Notes under the pieces: model-generated | What the model was told of the DNA's origin: nothing | Seen by the model: the letters and a program-made list of their open reading frames with translations, nothing else | Databases searched by the model: none | Translations under genes and position numbers: made by a program | Shown: positions 32,578 through 36,433 of the stretch, in pieces | Numbering within the stretch: the first letter of the stretch is position 1 | How the letters are laid out: each line of letters begins with the position of its first letter | Assembly (NCBI GenBank): GCA_034687125.1 | Contig: JAQGBZ010000517.1 | Span: forward strand, 1 to 36,433 | DNA length: 36,433 nt | Direction of reading: 5' to 3' | Source of the DNA: Neelides folsomi | Lineage: Eukaryota; Arthropoda; Collembola; Neelipleona; Neelidae

Positions 32578-33725
32578 ATTATGTATATATGGTAAAAAGA
32601 TTGTGAAATATTATAATTTTTTGGCTAATTTAAGTCAGTTAAAGCTTCAGAGTTGTGTCTTATTCCTTTAAAGCGATTGGAATAAAAATAAATATAACAG
32701 ATTTTGAAATCGGTATGCATTTAATACATATGAATATGCATGTTGACACGATAAATATTATTTATAATAAAAAAAATGCATAAAATATACCACATTGGTA
32801 TACCTAAAAAGGTACGAATGAAAAAGGTTTACCTTAAGATTTTTGTTTTGATGTTTTAGGTGAACATATTTTAAAATGTGTATAGTGTAAATTTGTAAGT
32901 AGATTACTGGTTTAGATAAAAGCATATTTTACCCTTATTGTTAGTACCTACTTATACATACCTAGCCATATAAAGATGTCAATACAACCCTTCAAAAAAT
33001 ACTAAGGTTTCACAGGTATTATGAATCATAATCATATTATGATATTACAACCGAGGACAAACATTAATAAATGCCCTTATTTATTGTTATTTAGTTACAT
33101 AGTTAAAATGGAATAAAAATGGCAAACCATTTTTTAAAAACGCAAAGAAGATAAAATCCTCTTTTAAATTTTTTTAATACACCATTACATACATGTTGGA
33201 CACACTGACACACATGTTAAACAAATTGTATGTGTGTATGCAGTACTGATAAATATAAATTATTATCTTTAATCATTATTTTTACATTTCGCCTTTAAAT
33301 TCCCAATATCAAGTCCTCATGGAATTTTAAAAGGTTAATAATTAACAATTTACATTATGCGTATAAGAATTGATTAAAATCTTAGAATATGATAACCAAA
33401 AAGACAATATATATTAGAAAATTATATATTAAAAAACTATATTTATTTTTAACTTTTCACATTTACAGACCCTTCAGTCACATTCATTCACTAATATTCA
33501 ATGACTCCAAAGGTAAAAATGTACAAACATAAGTTCGTCGGACAAATCAAATTCATTATTTAAATCTAGACCCAGGAATTGCACTTGTCCGACGAATGCC
33601 TAGTATGTACCTTTAACTTTACAACTAAAAGCAATCGACTTCATATGTTTATACTTATTCATAAATGATAAAATGATTCAATATTTGGGCAAACAATATT
33701 TTAATGAATTTTAATGAACTTTATT
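32578..33725. other. Intergenic with a hairpin and a short dispersed repeat
   Basis: AT-rich. It contains a CA/TG-rich patch (about 33185-33240), a copy of the AGTCACATTCATTCA repeat (33476-33490) and the hairpin at 33534-33596 listed separately. No exon is supported. Confidence 0.5.
33534..33596. repeat. Perfect 12-bp GC-richer stem with 39-base loop
   Basis: TTCGTCGGACAA at 33534-33545 and TTGTCCGACGAA at 33585-33596 are exact reverse complements. Partial pairing may extend outward, since GTAC lies at 33521-33524 and again at about 33606-33609. In such AT-rich DNA a half-GC 12-bp stem is striking. It could be a pre-miRNA-like hairpin or the terminal repeats of a small element. Confidence 0.8.
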
Positions 33726-33878
33726 TTATTTCAAAAGAATGCAATAAAAGTATGTATAGGCAAAAGGAATTTGAAATTGTATTTCATTTTCAAACCTTTG
33801 GATTATTCTTGCTTCCCTTCGTCTTACACGCTGCAGCTGTTTGTCGAGTGATGTTCTTTTTCTATTCAAGTCCGGCAT
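33726..33878 (-). CDS. Short basic ORF, doubtful
   Basis: ATG at 33878 opens a 50-codon frame starting MPDLNRKRTSLDKQLQRVRR, which is basic and could form a helix. A possible donor (CCAAAG|GTTTGA) lies inside, so it may be the first exon of an unrecognised gene. A TTTATAAG sequence on the minus strand at 33990-33997 could be its TATA box. There is no family match. Confidence 0.25.
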   Translation of the reverse strand: MPDLNRKRTSLDKQLQRVRRREARIIQRFENEIQFQIPFAYTYFYCILLK

Positions 33879-34031
33879 AATGATTGAAAATGAATGAAAA
33901 ATTGGGAAAGAATTTGGAGATGAAATGGGCCGATTTTTCCTTGATGAGTCAGAATCCTCAGAGTAAACGAGAAAGAGAAGGGAGTTGGTCTTATAAATAA
34001 AAATGGCCTTGAGGAGGGTTTTTGTTGCCAA

Positions 34032-34506
34032 ATTGAATACTCTCTTGGGAATATACCCGAATAATTACATATATATTCATGCTTTTACCTTTCACATAAT
34101 ATGAAGAGTGAAAAGTAATATGTAATATACAAATATTAAAATATTTTCTTATATTCACAATTATTAGTATTAGTATGCACATACATACTTAGAATATTAA
34201 TTAAATTAAACAAACCCACGCTATCCACACAAATGTGTTTTTGGTTTACTACTCAAGGAAATTAATCATTCAGTTCAGTTCAATTCAATTGAATTCAAGA
34301 AAATGTGAGCATGGTAATATAATTTTATTAAATTTTACATATTATGTTGTATGTATTTGTATATGTTTATTCATTATACATAGATTAGGTTACGAGTAGA
34401 ATAGAGTAGAGGCGAGGAAACAACCAAATTACGCGTAAAAGTGATGAGGTTATAGATCTTTAACAAAGGTTCACAAACTTAATCACTTCTAAAAATGATG
34501 ATAACT
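34032..34506. other. Intergenic
   Basis: AT-rich. A short imperfect TTCAG/TTCAATT repeat (about 34269-34300) is the only visible pattern. It contains the 3' flank of the beta-trefoil-like gene. Confidence 0.45.
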
Positions 34507-35566
34507 TTATTTTTTAAGACGGTCGATTTTCTTAAAGTGAATTCTGAGATTCCACATGCTTGATTTATCGAAATCGTTGCAGGAACTGAGAACTGCAATG
34601 TCATTCCTATCAAATACCAAAAATCATCCTTAAAATCATTATCATAAATGTATTGAATTATTACTTCTCATAAATATTACAAAGTATTCAATGATTTATT
34701 AAAATTATAATTAATGGTGTTGATTATGTTTAATAGTTAATGGTGGTTAAAAGATTTAAAAGAATTAAGTGGTGAACTTTTCATACATTGATGAAGACAA
34801 ACACCGTTGTGTTGAGATTTCATTATTGGGAAACTTCTCATGAAGGAATATTTTCCAATTTTCTCCATCAGCCGTATGAAATCTCCAAATGTTCAAATTA
34901 TGTTCTCGGGCTTCTTCCGGATTGCTCTTAATTGGAGACAATGGCGAAATGGAGGATGATGGCGAAAAACTCACATTATTCGAAGAATTGTCAAATGGAT
35001 GAAGTGTGTAAAACTCTTCTTCTGTTGAACCGGCTTTAAAACCAATTAGTAATTTTAATAATTGTCAAATTGGAAATTAAAAGTAGTTAACAAAGACAGA
35101 AGTTCTTTGTCGATTTAAGCCGTTTATGTTATTATGAACATTGGTTTGGGTTTTTTATTTGAATAATAAACTGATTAAAAAGTCTTAAATAAAAGTTAAT
35201 TTTTTATTTTTACCGATTCCAGTGGCTTCTTTCGCTTCCCATAGTTGACCATTAGTTCCAATGTCGCAAGAAATAAGTTTAGCGTAATTTATCTTTCTTC
35301 CCTCTTGACTCGAAGATGATAAACACTGAAAAAACCCACAAGTATAAATGTAACTGCATAACAGTGCTTATATAAAGTTTAAAAACGCTAATGGCATTTT
35401 AAGTTAATGATGGAGATAGATATATTAATTTACTAAATACCTTTCCATTCTCTTCCTTGATGTATTGAAATAAAACTTTATATCCAAAAAGATGATCGTT
35501 CAACGAATTTGCTCCATTGTTTAATAACAATATAAAGAGGAAAGAAATCCTTAATAGCAGCATCAT
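34507..35566 (-). CDS. Secreted protein with two ricin-B-like repeats
   Basis: Four minus-strand exons: 35566-35441, 35325-35214, 35033-34787 and 34606-34507, joined by GT-AG introns (phases 0, 1, 2) to 194 residues. MMLLLRISFLFILLLNNGANS is a signal peptide; an in-frame ATG at 35599 is an alternative start. Two segments match each other: KCLSSSS...AKLISCDIGTNGQLWEA and RCLSSSM...AVLSSCNDFDKSSMWNL. The CL...L..C.......W pattern is that of ricin-B (beta-trefoil) repeats, so a lectin-like secreted protein is inferred. A full trefoil needs three repeats; the middle one (LNIWRF...ENWKIFLHEK) looks worn or diverged. If the last intron is kept, the frame ends at 34765 after a few other residues, so two C-termini are possible. 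Confidence 0.65.
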
Positions 35567-36023
35567 GGTTTTTGATTTGATAATAAAAGTAAGTTTCATA
35601 AAGTTGTTAAATTATTTAATTTAATTAACATATAACTTTTTAAATAAACAATATTATTAAACTTTGTTTAAATATTAAATATTATTATCAACATATTAAT
35701 CATGAACGTTTGAATCTAAATAAATGACAATTATTGAATATTATGATACTTGATTGATATAATGAGTTTAATGAGGTACAGATGAGTTATATATCAATTT
35801 GTTTACTAAATGCATATATTACTCTATATAATAAAAGCTTAATTCTTTTGTTAGATATTATTATTTATGTAATAGTTACAATTTACCGTTAAAAATGAAT
35901 ACAATTACCCAACTGTTAGTAAAATAAATCAACTTAAAATAGATACTTTAAGCTCTTTAACAGCACATTGACAATATTTTCCTAATTCATTAAATTAAAT
36001 TAAGATTGCCTAATTACTCAAAA
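35567..36023. other. Intergenic between two minus-strand genes
   Basis: AT-rich upstream region of the ricin-B-like gene and 3' flank of the lipocalin. No feature is recognised. Confidence 0.5.
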
Positions 36024-36289
36024 TCAAAAATCATACTGGTTTGGACAATTAATGTGTGAAACTTGTTCATAAATGGGAGTAATTTCATTCCTACTTAGTA
36101 TGTCTTTATAAGCATTTATTACGGTTTCTTCCATCGTAGTTTCTCTGCTCAACATCGTCACAAAAAGTTCTCTATAAAAATAGTCACTAAGGAAGTATTC
36201 CTGACAGGTAAGCACAATGGCCGTTTTGTAATCCGTGTGAAGAACATGGACACTAGCTTCCAAGTTCAAATAATTAAATTCTTTATAAT
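36024..36289 (-). CDS. Lipocalin, 3' terminal exon (partial gene)
   Basis: The exon follows a good acceptor (TTTAATTTGCAG) and ends in TGA at 36024-36026. It encodes about 87 residues with the C-terminal lipocalin signature: a strand with VHVLHTDYKTAIVLTC (the tDY...vv.sC motif of ApoD-like lipocalins), then TMLSRET, where lipocalins have the conserved LSR, and a helix after it. A terminal cysteine (HINCPN) probably pairs back to the barrel. The family carries small hydrophobic ligands in secretions or haemolymph. The N-terminal exons, with the GxW motif, must lie beyond the right edge; 36290-36433 looks like intron. Confidence 0.7.
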
Positions 36290-36433
36290 CTGCAAATTAA
36301 ATTTATTTAAAAATTTATTTTGATATTATAAAACCACTAAAAGTCAATTTATTAAATAGACGAGAGGGGGGTCATGTGGGCAATTTTAAATATGATGTAA
36401 TATAACAACTGAAACGTGCAAGTTAGGTCAGTT

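Noticed and set aside
34765..34786. Stop at 34765 as the only end of the beta-trefoil-like gene
   Set aside because: A good donor at 34786 joins in phase to an exon at 34606 that repeats the motif of exon 2, so the longer model is preferred; the short form is kept as a possible isoform.
1..36433. CRISPR arrays, bacterial operons, riboswitches or rRNA
   Set aside because: The window has spliced eukaryotic genes throughout; no spacer-repeat arrays, Shine-Dalgarno-led gene strings or conserved rRNA sequences were seen.

Overview
The window is eukaryotic nuclear DNA. It is very AT-rich, its genes are split by short GT-AG introns (mostly 50-260 bp) that interrupt codons cleanly, and several loci carry TATA boxes; one has a TATA box plus a TCAGT-type initiator about 34 bases apart. 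The gene content (DNAJA co-chaperone, secreted alkaline phosphatase, peroxisomal phytanoyl-CoA hydroxylase, lipocalin, Kunitz and defensin-like peptides, divergent F-box/LRR proteins, a LINE fragment) points to an animal, most likely an arthropod. A springtail-like (Collembola) origin is my guess only. All gene models are my own splice reconstructions, tested by phase consistency and family motifs. No RNA data or searches were available.

Layout, left to right. (1) 0.9-5.2 kb, +: a five-exon NLR-like gene (death-fold-like domain, NB-ARC, TPR-like helices, about 14 ankyrin repeats). (2) 6.0-9.3 kb: a small secreted-peptide cluster: a defensin-like gene (+), a Kunitz inhibitor (+), a broken inverted exon of the defensin family (-), and a second defensin-like copy (+) whose start codon is lost. 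(3) 9.7-11.0 kb, -: a six-exon secreted cysteine-rich protein with a 39-bp-arm hairpin in its last intron. (4) 12.3-18.4 kb: two convergent F-box/LRR-like paralogues (+ and -). (5) 19.3-20.9 kb, +: a complete DNAJA-type J protein. (6) 21.3-21.7 kb, -: a secreted six-cysteine peptide. (7) 23.3-25.8 kb, +: alkaline phosphatase. (8) 26.1-26.6 kb, -: a small secreted glycoprotein-like peptide. (9) 27.2-28.7 kb, -: PHYH. (10) 29.7-30.8 kb, -: a dead LINE reverse transcriptase. (11) 30.9-31.2 kb, +: a receptor-like fragment. (12) 31.4-32.6 kb, -: an orphan coiled-coil protein. (13) 34.5-35.6 kb, -: a secreted protein with two ricin-B-like half repeats. (14) 36.0-36.4 kb, -: the 3' exon of a lipocalin running off the right edge.

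There are no operons and most genes look independent. A possible common theme is host defence: an intracellular NLR-like sensor lies beside several secreted disulfide-rich or lectin-like effectors, but the shared role is inference. Two introns need GC-AG splice sites to give intact proteins.
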